DNA of 19,582 bases from DAOUCP01 sp034432155. GTDB taxonomy: Bacteria > Chloroflexota > Anaerolineae > Epilineales > Epilineaceae. The first letter of the stretch is position 1. Each line of letters begins with the position of its first letter. The stretch covers positions 1 to 19,582 of the forward strand of contig DAOUCP010000104.1 of NCBI GenBank assembly GCA_034432155.1. The letters run 5' to 3'. The position numbers were made by a program, and so were the translations under genes. This document shows, piece by piece, positions 7,195 to 14,652 of the stretch. Under the pieces are notes generated by a model. That model saw only the letters and a program-made list of their open reading frames with translations, made no database searches and was not told the DNA's origin.

Positions 7195-7882
7195 CCTCAT
7201 CGAGCTCACCGACGTCACCAAGACGTATCGCATGGGATTGGTCACCGTCGAGGCGCTGCGCGGCGTAACGCTCCGCGTGACCCCTGGCGAATGGCTAGCG
7301 GTGATGGGGCCCTCTGGATCCGGCAAGTCCACCCTCCTGCACATCATGGGCTGCCTGGACTCGCCCACGAGCGGCTCCTACCGATTGCGCGGCACCGAGG
7401 TGAGCGGCATGAGCGATGATGCCCTGGCCGAGGTGCGTAGCCGGGAGATCGGGTTTGTGTTCCAGACCTCGAACTTGTTGCCACGGACCCCCGCCCTGCA
7501 CCAGGTGATGCTGCCCATGCAGTACTTGCGTGGCAGCCAGCGGCTGGGGCCTGCCGAGCGCCGTCAGCGGGCGGAGGAGGCGCTCGGGCTGGTGGGACTG
7601 CGCGACCGAAGCCGCCATCGCCCGGCCGAGCTGTCGGGCGGCGAGCGCCAGAAGGTGGCAATCGCCCGGGCCTTGGTGAACCGTCCGTCGATCCTGATGG
7701 CCGATGAGCCAACGGGCAACCTCGATTCGGTGTCGGGCGCCGAGATCATGGCGATCCTCCAACGGCTGCACGACGAACACGGCGTGACCATCGTGATGGT
7801 CACCCATGACGCCGAGATCGCCAGTCGAGCCGCGCGCACCATCCGCATGCGCGACGGCCGGATGGTGGAGGACGGACGATGA
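7178..7882 (+). CDS. ABC transporter ATPase, MacB/LolD type
   Basis: This 234-residue nucleotide-binding subunit powers the adaptor/permease encoded on either side. All motifs are intact: Walker A GPSGSGKST (44-52), Q-loop FVFQ (93-96), signature LSGGERQ (152-158), Walker B ILMADEP (172-178), D-loop GNLD and switch His in MVTHD (H210). The start GTG at 7178 has GGGAAGG at 7163-7169 and lies inside the end of the adaptor gene. The reading frame remains open upstream, but that part mirrors the adaptor in another frame. The stop overlaps the permease start (ATGA). Confidence 0.95.
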   Translation: MYASASLIELTDVTKTYRMGLVTVEALRGVTLRVTPGEWLAVMGPSGSGKSTLLHIMGCLDSPTSGSYRLRGTEVSGMSDDALAEVRSREIGFVFQTSNLLPRTPALHQVMLPMQYLRGSQRLGPAERRQRAEEALGLVGLRDRSRHRPAELSGGERQKVAIARALVNRPSILMADEPTGNLDSVSGAEIMAILQRLHDEHGVTIVMVTHDAEIASRAARTIRMRDGRMVEDGR

Positions 7883-9138
7883 CCAGCCTCTTCGCGGAGC
7901 ATCTGCGAGCTGCCTGGGACGGCCTCACCGCCAACAAGCTGCGGTCGTTCTTGACGACGCTCGGTGTCATCATCGGCGTCGCCGCTGTCGTCGCCCTGCT
8001 GTCGATCGGTGCTGGGGCGCGGGCCGCGATCTCCTCCAGCATCTCCAGCGCCGGCTCGAACCTGCTCTTCGTCACCCCGGGGGCAACCACGGGCACGGGA
8101 GTGCGGCGCAGTCTGGTCGGGGCCAGCACGCTCACCTACGAGGACGCCGTCGCCTTGCAGGCGGCCGCGCCCGAGCTGGCAGTGGCCATCGTAGCCCCCC
8201 AGTTGGACGGCTTCGCCCAGGTCGTGTACGGCAGTGCCAACGACTACACCACGGTGACCGGGACGACGGCCGAGTATGCCGAGGCGTTCCGCGTCCAATT
8301 GGCGAGCGGCCGGTTTATCAGCCAAGCCGACGTGGACCGCAACGCGCCGGTCATCGTGTTGGGCGCCGAGGTGGCCCAGACGCTGTTCGGGGGCTTCGAG
8401 CCGGTCGGCCAGCGCGTCCGCGTCGTGAGCCAGAACGCGGGCATGGTGGCGATGACCGTCATCGGAGTCCTCGACGCTCAGGGCGGATCGTTGCTGGCCA
8501 ACTTTGATCGCACGGCGTATGTCCCCCTGTCGACAGCGCAATCGCGCTTGTTTGGCGGTCGCAACGCGCTGGGGCAGACCACTGTCTCGCGCATCAATCT
8601 GGTAGCCGAGTCTACGACAGCGAATGCCATCGCCAAGGAGCGCGTTGCCGGCCTGCTCGCGACGCGCCATCGCATCGCGCCCGATGAGACCGCCGATTTC
8701 AGCGTCCTCAGCCAGGCCGAGATGCTGGCTATGGCCAGCGAGGTCTCGGACATCCTGACCCTCTTCCTGGGCGCCATCGCTGGCATCTCGCTCGTAGTGG
8801 GCGGCATCGGCATCATGAATATCATGCTCGTGGCAGTCAGCGAGCGCACCAGCGAGATTGGGCTGCGGAAGGCCCTCGGAGCGCGCCGCAGGGACATCCT
8901 CGCCCAGTTCCTGCTAGAGTCGACGGTGCTCTCACTCATCGGCGGCCTGATCGGCGCTCTCTGTGGCGTCGTCATCTCGCGGCTGGTAAACCTCTCGGGT
9001 ATCATGAACGCGGTTACCCCCTTGTACGCGGTCGTTCTCGCCGTTGCCGCCGCGTTGGCCGTTGGGCTGTTCTTTGGCATCTATCCGGCCAATCGCGCGG
9101 CAAGCCTGAATCCGATTGAAGCCTTGCGCTACGAATGA
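7879..9138 (+). CDS. MacB/FtsX-family ABC permease
   Basis: This 419-residue permease has the MacB/LolCDE architecture. TM1 is at about 22-42 (LRSFLTTLGVIIGVAAVVAL), followed by a large periplasmic domain (about 45-290) and three C-terminal helices at about 292-320, 347-370 and 383-404. The conserved coupling segment SERTSEIGLRKALGARRRDI sits between TM2 and TM3, and the family ending YPANRAASLNPIEALRYE is complete. Proteins of this family move cargo from the membrane or periplasm by a mechanical stroke rather than through a channel. The ATG overlaps the ATPase stop by 4 bp. Confidence 0.95.
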   Translation: MTSLFAEHLRAAWDGLTANKLRSFLTTLGVIIGVAAVVALLSIGAGARAAISSSISSAGSNLLFVTPGATTGTGVRRSLVGASTLTYEDAVALQAAAPELAVAIVAPQLDGFAQVVYGSANDYTTVTGTTAEYAEAFRVQLASGRFISQADVDRNAPVIVLGAEVAQTLFGGFEPVGQRVRVVSQNAGMVAMTVIGVLDAQGGSLLANFDRTAYVPLSTAQSRLFGGRNALGQTTVSRINLVAESTTANAIAKERVAGLLATRHRIAPDETADFSVLSQAEMLAMASEVSDILTLFLGAIAGISLVVGGIGIMNIMLVAVSERTSEIGLRKALGARRRDILAQFLLESTVLSLIGGLIGALCGVVISRLVNLSGIMNAVTPLYAVVLAVAAALAVGLFFGIYPANRAASLNPIEALRYE

Positions 9139-9154
9139 GGAATGGAGTCGAACT

Positions 9155-9781
9155 TTGTCGGGTTGGCGAATCACAAAGACGGTCGGCAGTAAGCTTCTGA
9201 TCGATAGTGCGCTTCTGGTAGGCGCTCTACTGCTCATGGCCACACAACTTACGGGTCGGGCCATCCACGAATGGCTCGGTGTGCTTCTGGTGCTTCCCTT
9301 GCTCAGCCACCTGCTTCTGAACTGGGCCTGGCTGCGGGCGGCCGCCCTCCGCTTCTTGGGGTACCTGCCCGGCGAGGTGCGGTTCAATGCCATGCTGAAC
9401 GCCGCCTTCTTCGTGGCGATGACGGGTACCATCGTCTCTGGCCTGTTGATCTCGGAAACCGTGTTGCCGGCGCTTGGCCTGACACCGGGCCACGATCCCA
9501 CCTTGCGCTGGTGGCACTCCTTCTCGGCGGACACCATGCTGGTGGTATTGGGCCTGCACCTGGGAATGAAATGGCGCTGGATCCGCCGCATCTTCGGCAA
9601 CCTGCTGCGTCCGACAATGACGAGGCCGTTCGGCAAGGACGCCCGGCCGGCCGCGGCGTCGATGCGCGCGCTCGCCGGGCATGCCACGGCCGGGCCCTCC
9701 TGGATGGGCCAGCTGGCTACGGTGCGCGTGCCGCGATCGGATGGCCGAGGGCCAGCGACCACTGGGAGGTCGGTGCGATGA
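9155..9781 (+). CDS. DUF4405-like membrane protein, possible di-heme cytochrome b
   Basis: This 208-residue integral membrane protein has four predicted helices, at about 14-33, 40-57, 80-99 and 124-142. It resembles the DUF4405 family of heme-binding-like membrane proteins. The two halves look alike: IHEWLG...SHLLLNWAW and RWWHSFSA...GLHLGMKWRW. Histidines H38/H52 and H121/H135 have identical 14-residue spacing, as expected for two bis-His hemes. The C-terminal 60 residues are polar, basic and probably cytoplasmic. The start is TTG at 9155 with GGAG 7 nt upstream, 16 bp after the permease stop. Its place in the operon implies a link between the exporter and membrane electron transfer, or simply a shared envelope role. 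Heme binding is inferred. Confidence 0.75.
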   Translation: MSGWRITKTVGSKLLIDSALLVGALLLMATQLTGRAIHEWLGVLLVLPLLSHLLLNWAWLRAAALRFLGYLPGEVRFNAMLNAAFFVAMTGTIVSGLLISETVLPALGLTPGHDPTLRWWHSFSADTMLVVLGLHLGMKWRWIRRIFGNLLRPTMTRPFGKDARPAAASMRALAGHATAGPSWMGQLATVRVPRSDGRGPATTGRSVR

Positions 9782-10368
9782 AGATGCTGCGGACGGTGGT
9801 CACGCGCTGCGCTGTCATTCTGCTGGTGGCCAGTCTGGTTGCCGTCGCCCTCGTTGGCCTCTGGCGGGTCCCAGCGGTCAGGACGGTAGCCATGCGTGCG
9901 GATGTGTTGGCGACCATCGGCGTACGCCATCGGCCGGCAAGCGGCCGGATGTGGGGCTGGCGTGCGGCTCCCTTCGAGTCCCCCTCGGCGGCCGAGGCCG
10001 ATCGGCAGGGCAGTGCCGATCCCGGCGCCGTTGCCGGAGGCCGCGCCTCGGGCGAGCCTGCCGCTCCGCGTCGCTTTGGCCGAGGGGCCGGTGGCGATGC
10101 TGTGGCTCGTGGCGAGGGCCGTTCGGCCGCACCTCCGGCAGGGGCACAAGAGTGGGGCGGCCAGGGCTTCGGCGGCTTTCGGCAACATGCGCGCGCCGGT
10201 TGGCAGGAACCCTCGCCCACTGCCGGGCTGCGCCAGCTTTGGGAGGCGCTCTCGATTGTGGGGGTTGTTGCCGCCCTGGTGGTTGGCAGCCGCTGGCTGG
10301 CCGGGTATCTACGCCGGCCATCGGGGCCCGCCCAGATGGCAGCGACGGACATCCGAACCGGCGACTGA
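9778..10368 (+). CDS. Two-helix Gly/Arg-rich membrane protein, unknown function
   Basis: This 196-residue protein has one N-terminal hydrophobic helix (about 10-30) and one near the C-terminus (about 154-177). They flank a loop of about 120 residues rich in Gly, Ala, Arg and Pro, with segments such as RRFGRGAGGD and EWGGQGFGGFRQ. No domain is recognised. ATG at 9778 overlaps the preceding stop (ATGA) and has GGGAGG upstream, so it is co-translated with the DUF4405-like protein and closes the operon. The disordered loop resembles in composition the insert in the adaptor encoded by the first gene of the operon; whether the two interact is speculation. No flavinylation-type motif is seen. Confidence 0.6.
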   Translation: MKMLRTVVTRCAVILLVASLVAVALVGLWRVPAVRTVAMRADVLATIGVRHRPASGRMWGWRAAPFESPSAAEADRQGSADPGAVAGGRASGEPAAPRRFGRGAGGDAVARGEGRSAAPPAGAQEWGGQGFGGFRQHARAGWQEPSPTAGLRQLWEALSIVGVVAALVVGSRWLAGYLRRPSGPAQMAATDIRTGD

Positions 10369-10544
10369 CGGCCGCCGCTGGCGCTCGGCCCCGCACGCTC
10401 GCGTCGTCGGTGGCGCGGTGGGGAGCGAGGGCACGCGGCCTCCGTTGGCGCGCTCGCGTCGTCGCAGATCGGACGCCACGCGTGACGGTGCGGACGGGCG
10501 TCCACGCTGGCGCGGCCGGCTCGTCGGGTAGGTCACTCGCGCGA

Positions 10545-10584
10545 GACAGGGGACGGAAAGCCAAGCTCGGCCCCGTCCCCTGTC
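10545..10584. terminator. Long hairpin between convergent genes
   Basis: A perfect 12-bp stem, GACAGGGGACGG with CCGTCCCCTGTC, encloses a 16-nt loop that can form a further 3 pairs. It lies between the end of the transporter operon (10368) and the minus-strand gene ending at 10602, so it can serve both strands. It has no T-tract. Confidence 0.6.
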
Positions 10585-10601
10585 GGCGCGCCTAGCAGCC
10601 G

Positions 10602-11393
10602 CTACGGTCGAACGGCCGTGTACTCCTTGTCTGGCTCAGCATAGCGCCGGACGAGCGCCTCGTAGTCCCCGTACACCCAGTTGCCCCACTGCCAGTCTCC
10701 CTCGGGCTCGCCGACGAAGGTCCAGAGGGCCGCCCCTTCGGGTAGGGTCTCGGGAACCGGCGGCCCCCAATTCGGATCGGACGGCGTCGGGAAGGGCACC
10801 TCGCCAGAGAACGGATGCAGGATGGCGTGCACGGTCACGAGTCCCGCCTCGTCGGCTGCCGCGAAGTAGCCCTGAATGAGGGGCTCCGAGCCCGCCTCAA
10901 AGAACGCCGTCAGCATGTTCTCGATGGTTGCCCCGTCGACCGCCTCACCAGCCGCTGAGTCGAGTTCGTCCACACCGAACAGACGCAGCGGCCGATCTGG
11001 CGACACGCGCGCTGCCAGAGCCGGCGCGTTCCGGGCACCGAGCTCCTCCTGCAACGGCACCAACAGATCGGCATAGGGAGATGCCCCCAGCGTCGAGGTC
11101 ACGTAGCGGACGCCGTCAGGCACCGGCAGGTACCCCTGGCTGTCCGGTGACAGCGGCGCCGCCGGCGTTTGGCCTGGTGGGGGATACCCTTCCTCGCCAG
11201 CCGGCACCGCCTCCGGATAGCCCTCCGCGATCTCTGGCTGGGCCGCCGGTGGATAGCCACGCTCGGCGACCGTCCCCGGTTCCGTGCCGCCGCCACCGAG
11301 CAGGGGCAACCGCCCCGAGGCGGCCAGACCGGCGACCACGGCCACCACAATCAGCACCAACAGGCCCAGTACCCACGTGGACTTCTTGCTCAT
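10602..11393 (-). CDS. Membrane-anchored extracytoplasmic protein with GYP-repeat linker
   Basis: This 263-residue protein has an N-terminal membrane anchor (about 7-25, WVLGLLVLIVVAVVAGLAA). A Pro/Glu/Gly linker (about 30-95) follows, in which GYP or GYL recurs four times (RGYPPA, EGYPEA, EGYPPP, QGYLPV). A globular C-terminal domain of about 165 residues completes it. The domain contains LRLFGVDELDSA, FFEAGSEPLIQGYF and WQWGNWVYGDYEALVRRY, and resembles no family I can name. ATG at 11393 has AGGA upstream (CAGGAATC); in-frame sequence further upstream is unsupported. It follows the M23 peptidase gene on the same strand after 59 bp, so the two may be co-transcribed and both act outside the membrane. 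Confidence 0.75.
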   Translation of the reverse strand: MSKKSTWVLGLLVLIVVAVVAGLAASGRLPLLGGGGTEPGTVAERGYPPAAQPEIAEGYPEAVPAGEEGYPPPGQTPAAPLSPDSQGYLPVPDGVRYVTSTLGASPYADLLVPLQEELGARNAPALAARVSPDRPLRLFGVDELDSAAGEAVDGATIENMLTAFFEAGSEPLIQGYFAAADEAGLVTVHAILHPFSGEVPFPTPSDPNWGPPVPETLPEGAALWTFVGEPEGDWQWGNWVYGDYEALVRRYAEPDKEYTAVRP

Positions 11394-11452
11394 GATTCCT
11401 GCCCTTTCTCTAGCCATGGTTGTCGAGACAGCGATCCAGTACCCCGCCGCCA

Positions 11453-12658
11453 TCAGCCCACCCCCGGGGGTACGTTCCAACAGATGCGAGTGAAGCGCAG
11501 CGTGTCGGCGCCGATCCGGTGGTGCGCGCTGGGCTCGAATCCCCAGTCGTAGCGGTCCGTTCGGTCGTTCACCTCCACCGTCGGCGTTCCCGAAAAGTGG
11601 AACACGCCGAGCGGATGCCACGTGCTTTCGGCATGCTGATCCATGACGGTGACCCTACCGGCGATCTCGTAGCGCGCAATGTGCGCCGTCGCTCCGGAGG
11701 GTACGTACGCCTCCACCAGATAGGTGCCGGGGGGACAGGCGCGACACAGGTAGGTCGCATAGTAGTCCTTGGACCGGCCGTTCTGATAGGTGAAGTGATG
11801 GCCACCGCGCAGCCCGCTGTGGCTCGTATACCAGTGCGGGCAACTGGCGCTCGACCGGCATCGGAACGAGACGTCGGGCGAGGCATCGTCGACTTCCCAG
11901 GTGCCGCAGCCGCCGGGACAGCTGGGCCCCGTGAGGCCAGGTCGCATGACGCGCTTGCTCCAGCCGTCGCCTCGGTGCGGATCGGGGAAGCCGGGATACG
12001 GGCAGTTCCACGAAGCCCAGTCCTTGCACCAGCCGTAGACGTCAAAGGTCATGCCCGTGGCGGTGGCGTCGTTGCCCCGCGCGGCGTGGAAATGGAGGTG
12101 GGGCCCCGTGCTGTTGCCTGTCGTACCCAGGGCTCCGATGAGCTGTCCCTTTTGCACCGACTGCCCCTCCTCTACGAAAACGGCCGCCAGGTGCCCGTAC
12201 AGACTGCGCGTCGGCCCCTCGCCGCCGTGGGCGATGTCCAAGTACAGCCCGTAGTGCGCGGCACGACCGTCGTGTTGCGCTTCGTCCCACCGCGAGCGAT
12301 GGACCGTCCCGGCCCGCACGGCGTACACCAGGTCCATGGCCAGGCCAGGTCGCTCGCCCGTGCCACAGCCCTGCCAGCGTGCCGCTCGGGTGTAGTCCCA
12401 CCCCTCGTGGCCGTCCGAGGCGTTGAAGGTGATGCCTTTCGGATCTCGGCAGTTGGCTTTGTCTGTACCCGTGTACAATCGAACGATCCGATTGGCCCCA
12501 AACGTCGGGAACTCGTGATCGAAGATGCTGCTGATGCGCGGCTGGTCGCCGCAGTACGGTGCCCCCCATTGCTCCTGGGCATGTGCCCTAGAAGTGCCGC
12601 CGGCGGCTGTCATGACCGCCAACGCCACCCCGGCCAAGACCGCAGTGATCCCTTTCAT
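11453..12658 (-). CDS. Secreted M23 (LytM-type) zinc metallopeptidase
   Basis: This 401-residue exported peptidase of the M23 family typically cleaves peptide cross-bridges in peptidoglycan. It has a signal peptide with a likely cleavage after AHA (residue 27). The catalytic set is complete: HEGWD gives zinc ligands H84 and D88, SLYGHL gives catalytic H156, and GPHLHFH gives H187 and zinc ligand H189. After the peptidase domain come about 210 residues of unknown type, with many Cys, Trp and His, which may bind wall polymer or form disulphides. The start chosen is ATG at 12658 with AAGGAAC upstream; ATG at 12682 in frame is possible. Upstream lie a promoter candidate (12726-12754) and the intergenic palindrome shared with the divergent gene. 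Confidence 0.85.
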   Translation of the reverse strand: MKGITAVLAGVALAVMTAAGGTSRAHAQEQWGAPYCGDQPRISSIFDHEFPTFGANRIVRLYTGTDKANCRDPKGITFNASDGHEGWDYTRAARWQGCGTGERPGLAMDLVYAVRAGTVHRSRWDEAQHDGRAAHYGLYLDIAHGGEGPTRSLYGHLAAVFVEEGQSVQKGQLIGALGTTGNSTGPHLHFHAARGNDATATGMTFDVYGWCKDWASWNCPYPGFPDPHRGDGWSKRVMRPGLTGPSCPGGCGTWEVDDASPDVSFRCRSSASCPHWYTSHSGLRGGHHFTYQNGRSKDYYATYLCRACPPGTYLVEAYVPSGATAHIARYEIAGRVTVMDQHAESTWHPLGVFHFSGTPTVEVNDRTDRYDWGFEPSAHHRIGADTLRFTRICWNVPPGVG

Positions 12659-12725
12659 TGCGCGTGTTCCTTGTGGCGACATGCGGATGGACGCTGCAGT
12701 CGGTTGGCTGTGTCGACACGCCCAG

Positions 12726-12754
12726 AGCATACGACCACTCGATGGCTAGCACAA
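12726..12754 (-). promoter_or_regulatory. Candidate promoter of the M23 peptidase gene
   Basis: On the minus strand, TTGTGC (12754-12749) and TATGCT (12731-12726) are 17 bp apart. The predicted leader is about 60 nt. Both boxes are partial matches. Confidence 0.35.
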
Positions 12755-12759
12755 GAGGG

Positions 12760-12781
12760 TTGACGCCACATTGGCGCCAAT
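12760..12781. promoter_or_regulatory. Palindrome and 11-bp-spaced direct repeat, candidate operator
   Basis: ATTGGCGCCAAT (12770-12781) is a perfect 12-bp palindrome. TTGACGCCA (12760) and TTGGCGCCA (12771) are also near-identical direct repeats exactly 11 bp apart, one helical turn. The site sits between the divergent M23 and pyrophosphatase-like genes and could bind a regulator of either. No regulator gene is nearby. Confidence 0.4.
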
Positions 12782-12807
12782 CGGATTCCGCCCTGCCCTG
12801 CTGGCCG

Positions 12808-12816
12808 TGCTAGAAT
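12808..12816 (+). promoter_or_regulatory. Extended -10 promoter of the structured leader
   Basis: TGCTAGAAT matches an extended -10 element (TGnTATAAT, one base off). No clear -35 is seen, as is common for extended -10 promoters. Transcription would start near 12823, right at the first leader hairpin. Confidence 0.5.
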
Positions 12817-12822
12817 CTGTGC

Positions 12823-12920
12823 GTCCGCGATGAGGCTCGCGGCAGACCGATCTCGGTCTGGATCTGCTCGACAAAGCTGATGGCCTCTACCAGGGTATGC
12901 TGGCAGAGGCCTTCTTTGTT
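12823..12920 (+). ncRNA. Structured leader RNA with terminal T-rich hairpin (attenuator-like)
   Basis: Three hairpins follow the extended -10. H1 is CCGCGA/TCGCGG (12825-12842). H2 is CAGACCG/CGGTCTG with loop ATCT (12843-12860), directly abutting H1. H3 is GGCCTCT/AGAGGCC with an inner CCAG/CTGG stem (12882-12911), followed by TTCTTTGTT. H3 plus its T-rich tail looks like an intrinsic terminator placed about 70 nt before the pyrophosphatase-like gene. This is the arrangement of an attenuator or riboswitch, or of a small RNA of about 100 nt. It matches no riboswitch class I recognise. Confidence 0.5.
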
Positions 12921-12989
12921 GACCCTCGGGTGGAGGGTGACCGGCGGAGGGGAGCGGCCTCGCCCGCGGACCGTTACGACGGACACGCC

Positions 12990-14642
12990 ATGGAACAACC
13001 GACCACTGTCATCGACGTTCGCATCGAGCTGCCAGCCGGTGACAGCCACGAGTACGTGTGCGATCCCGATGTGCCGAGCGTCCGCCTGCGCCGGACGTTG
13101 CGTGCTCAGGGCACTTACCCGGCGGACTGGGCGGTCGTTCCGGCCACCTTGACTCCCGATGGCCGGCCGCTCGGTGTCATCGTGATCAACGACCTCCCCT
13201 GTTCGCCTGGCAGCCTGGCTCGCGTCCGGCTTTTGGGCCTGCTGACCGTCGGCAGCGATCGACAGCTGGTCGCGGTCCTGGCCGACGACCCGAGGCGAGC
13301 CGGACTGCTGTCTTGGGAACAACTGGGCGGGGAGGAAAGGGCCGAGATCGAGGCGCTCTCGCAAACCCACGAGGCCCATGCTGCCGATGGCCCTTCCTGG
13401 GCTGGGCCAGCGGAGGCGGCGCTGGCCGTGCAAGAAGCTCGCCGCGCGGCGCGCCTGGCCAAGGCGGAGTACCACGCCACCCGTGGTCGACCGCCGGCGT
13501 GGCGGGCCAGCGGCATCGATGCCGCTGCCGACAGCGCAGGCCACACCGAAGGCGAGGTGCTGCTCTATCGGATCCCTTACCGATTCCAGCAGTACGTGGC
13601 TCGGCTGCTCGTCCCCGAAGAGCGCATCCTGGCCTTCGCCCCGCGGCCGCGAGGCACGGGGGACGGTCGGCGCCTGTTCGGCCGACGGCAGCGCGCCGAG
13701 GAGGGCGTCCTGGTGATTACCGACCAGCAGGTCCTCTGGCTCGTGGACCTGCCTGGCTCGCCACTCGACGTAGAAGCCTACGGCTATGTTGCCCACTCCG
13801 TGCCCGTCGAACGGCTGGTTGGCGTGTCGGCGACGCCGCGCCCTGGCGCTGTGCTCCTCGAGATCGAGTCCCAGGCTGCCAGAGGTGGCCGGTGGTCGCT
13901 TGCGGTAGCCTTTCCGACCGCCAGCGCCGGACTGGTGGCTGAGATCGTTGCCACCGCGCGGCTGTTCCTCAACCCGAGCCCCCGTGGCGCCCTCCTGCGC
14001 CTCGCCAGCCCGCCGGAAGACGAGACGGACTGGTGGCAGTTGGTCGAAACCGACGATCGGGTCTCCCGGCACGCCGTGGAACGCTGGCGCGAGTTCGTCC
14101 CGACGCTCCTGACGGCAGGCGAGCACTTGGTCGCCAAGGCGGTGATTCCTGGATGGTTTGCCACCGACGGGCAACCGGTGGCCTGGCTGGCCAGTACCGA
14201 CCGGTTGTTGGCGGTGCCGGCCGATCCAGAAACCCGCATGCCTCGCTACTGGCGCGCGGGCAGCATGGGAGCAGTCCGCCTGATCTACTCGGTCTTCGAG
14301 AGCTCGGTGGCCTTCGAGTGGCTGCGGGAGGATGCCATCGTGCGCGAGCGCGTCGTCTTTCCGCTGCTTTCGGCGGCCCAGTTTGTGCGGTTGTTCGTTG
14401 CCTTGCGGCGGATCCAGGTCGGCCGAGCGTCGTTCGTTCCGGAGGACGCAGGGAAGAGCGCCAGCGCCGGGCAAGGCAAGGCAGGGGAGAGCGCCAGCGC
14501 CGGCGAGGGCAGGGCAGCGAAGACCCCAGGCACGCGGGGCGACAGACGCGCGGAGAGCGCCAGCACCGGGCAGGACAAGGCAGTGGCAAGCGCCCGCCGT
14601 GGGGCAGGCAAGGCAGGAGCCGGCCGTGCAGAAGCTAGGTGA
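12990..14642 (+). CDS. Degenerate pyrophosphatase-like domain fused to PH-like regions
   Basis: This is a 550-residue cytoplasmic protein. Residues about 8-130 read like a family I inorganic pyrophosphatase: IDVRIELPAGD, EYVCDPD, TYPADW, DGRPLGVIV, PGSLARVRLLGLL and RQLVAVLADDPR. Key catalytic positions are changed. In the DGDPxD motif only D57 remains (R59 and G62 replace Asp), and the KYE lysine/glutamate and the C-terminal Tyr-Lys pair are absent. It is therefore probably not an active pyrophosphatase. Residues about 186-325 (EGVLVITDQQVLWLVDL) and 390-485 look like two bacterial PH-like beta domains; this is a tentative fold call. A tail of five 11-residue repeats (489-543) ends the protein. 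The ATG at 12990 has only a weak ribosome binding site. The gene lies downstream of the structured leader and 10 bp before the next gene. Confidence 0.75.
   Translation: MEQPTTVIDVRIELPAGDSHEYVCDPDVPSVRLRRTLRAQGTYPADWAVVPATLTPDGRPLGVIVINDLPCSPGSLARVRLLGLLTVGSDRQLVAVLADDPRRAGLLSWEQLGGEERAEIEALSQTHEAHAADGPSWAGPAEAALAVQEARRAARLAKAEYHATRGRPPAWRASGIDAAADSAGHTEGEVLLYRIPYRFQQYVARLLVPEERILAFAPRPRGTGDGRRLFGRRQRAEEGVLVITDQQVLWLVDLPGSPLDVEAYGYVAHSVPVERLVGVSATPRPGAVLLEIESQAARGGRWSLAVAFPTASAGLVAEIVATARLFLNPSPRGALLRLASPPEDETDWWQLVETDDRVSRHAVERWREFVPTLLTAGEHLVAKAVIPGWFATDGQPVAWLASTDRLLAVPADPETRMPRYWRAGSMGAVRLIYSVFESSVAFEWLREDAIVRERVVFPLLSAAQFVRLFVALRRIQVGRASFVPEDAGKSASAGQGKAGESASAGEGRAAKTPGTRGDRRAESASTGQDKAVASARRGAGKAGAGRAEAR
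14454..14618 (+). repeat. Five 33-bp tandem repeats encoding the protein's C-terminal tail
   Basis: Units start at 14454, 14487, 14520, 14553 and 14586. They encode 11-residue blocks such as KSASAGQGKAG, ESASAGEGRAA and ESASTGQDKAV. Spacing is exact and always in frame. The first, second and fourth units are closest; the third has diverged most. The tail is probably disordered. Confidence 0.8.
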
Positions 14643-14652
14643 GCCCCTGCCG

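Noticed and set aside
5215..7368. Long minus-strand open frame opposite the adaptor gene
   Set aside because: Complement of a gene with intact adaptor and ATPase motifs; translation has no recognisable fold.
10369..10544. Coding extension after the last operon gene, with a 14-bp direct repeat (CGCTCGCGTCGTCG)
   Set aside because: Frames are Arg/Ala-rich with no ribosome binding site, and a single 14-bp repeat in such GC-rich DNA is weak evidence.
11525..11550. tRNA-like 'GGCTCGAATCC' sequence
   Set aside because: It lies within the M23 gene and cannot be folded into a cloverleaf with acceptor and anticodon stems.
11420..12763. Plus-strand open frame opposite the M23 peptidase
   Set aside because: The minus strand carries the full catalytic set and a signal peptide; the plus frame is antisense.
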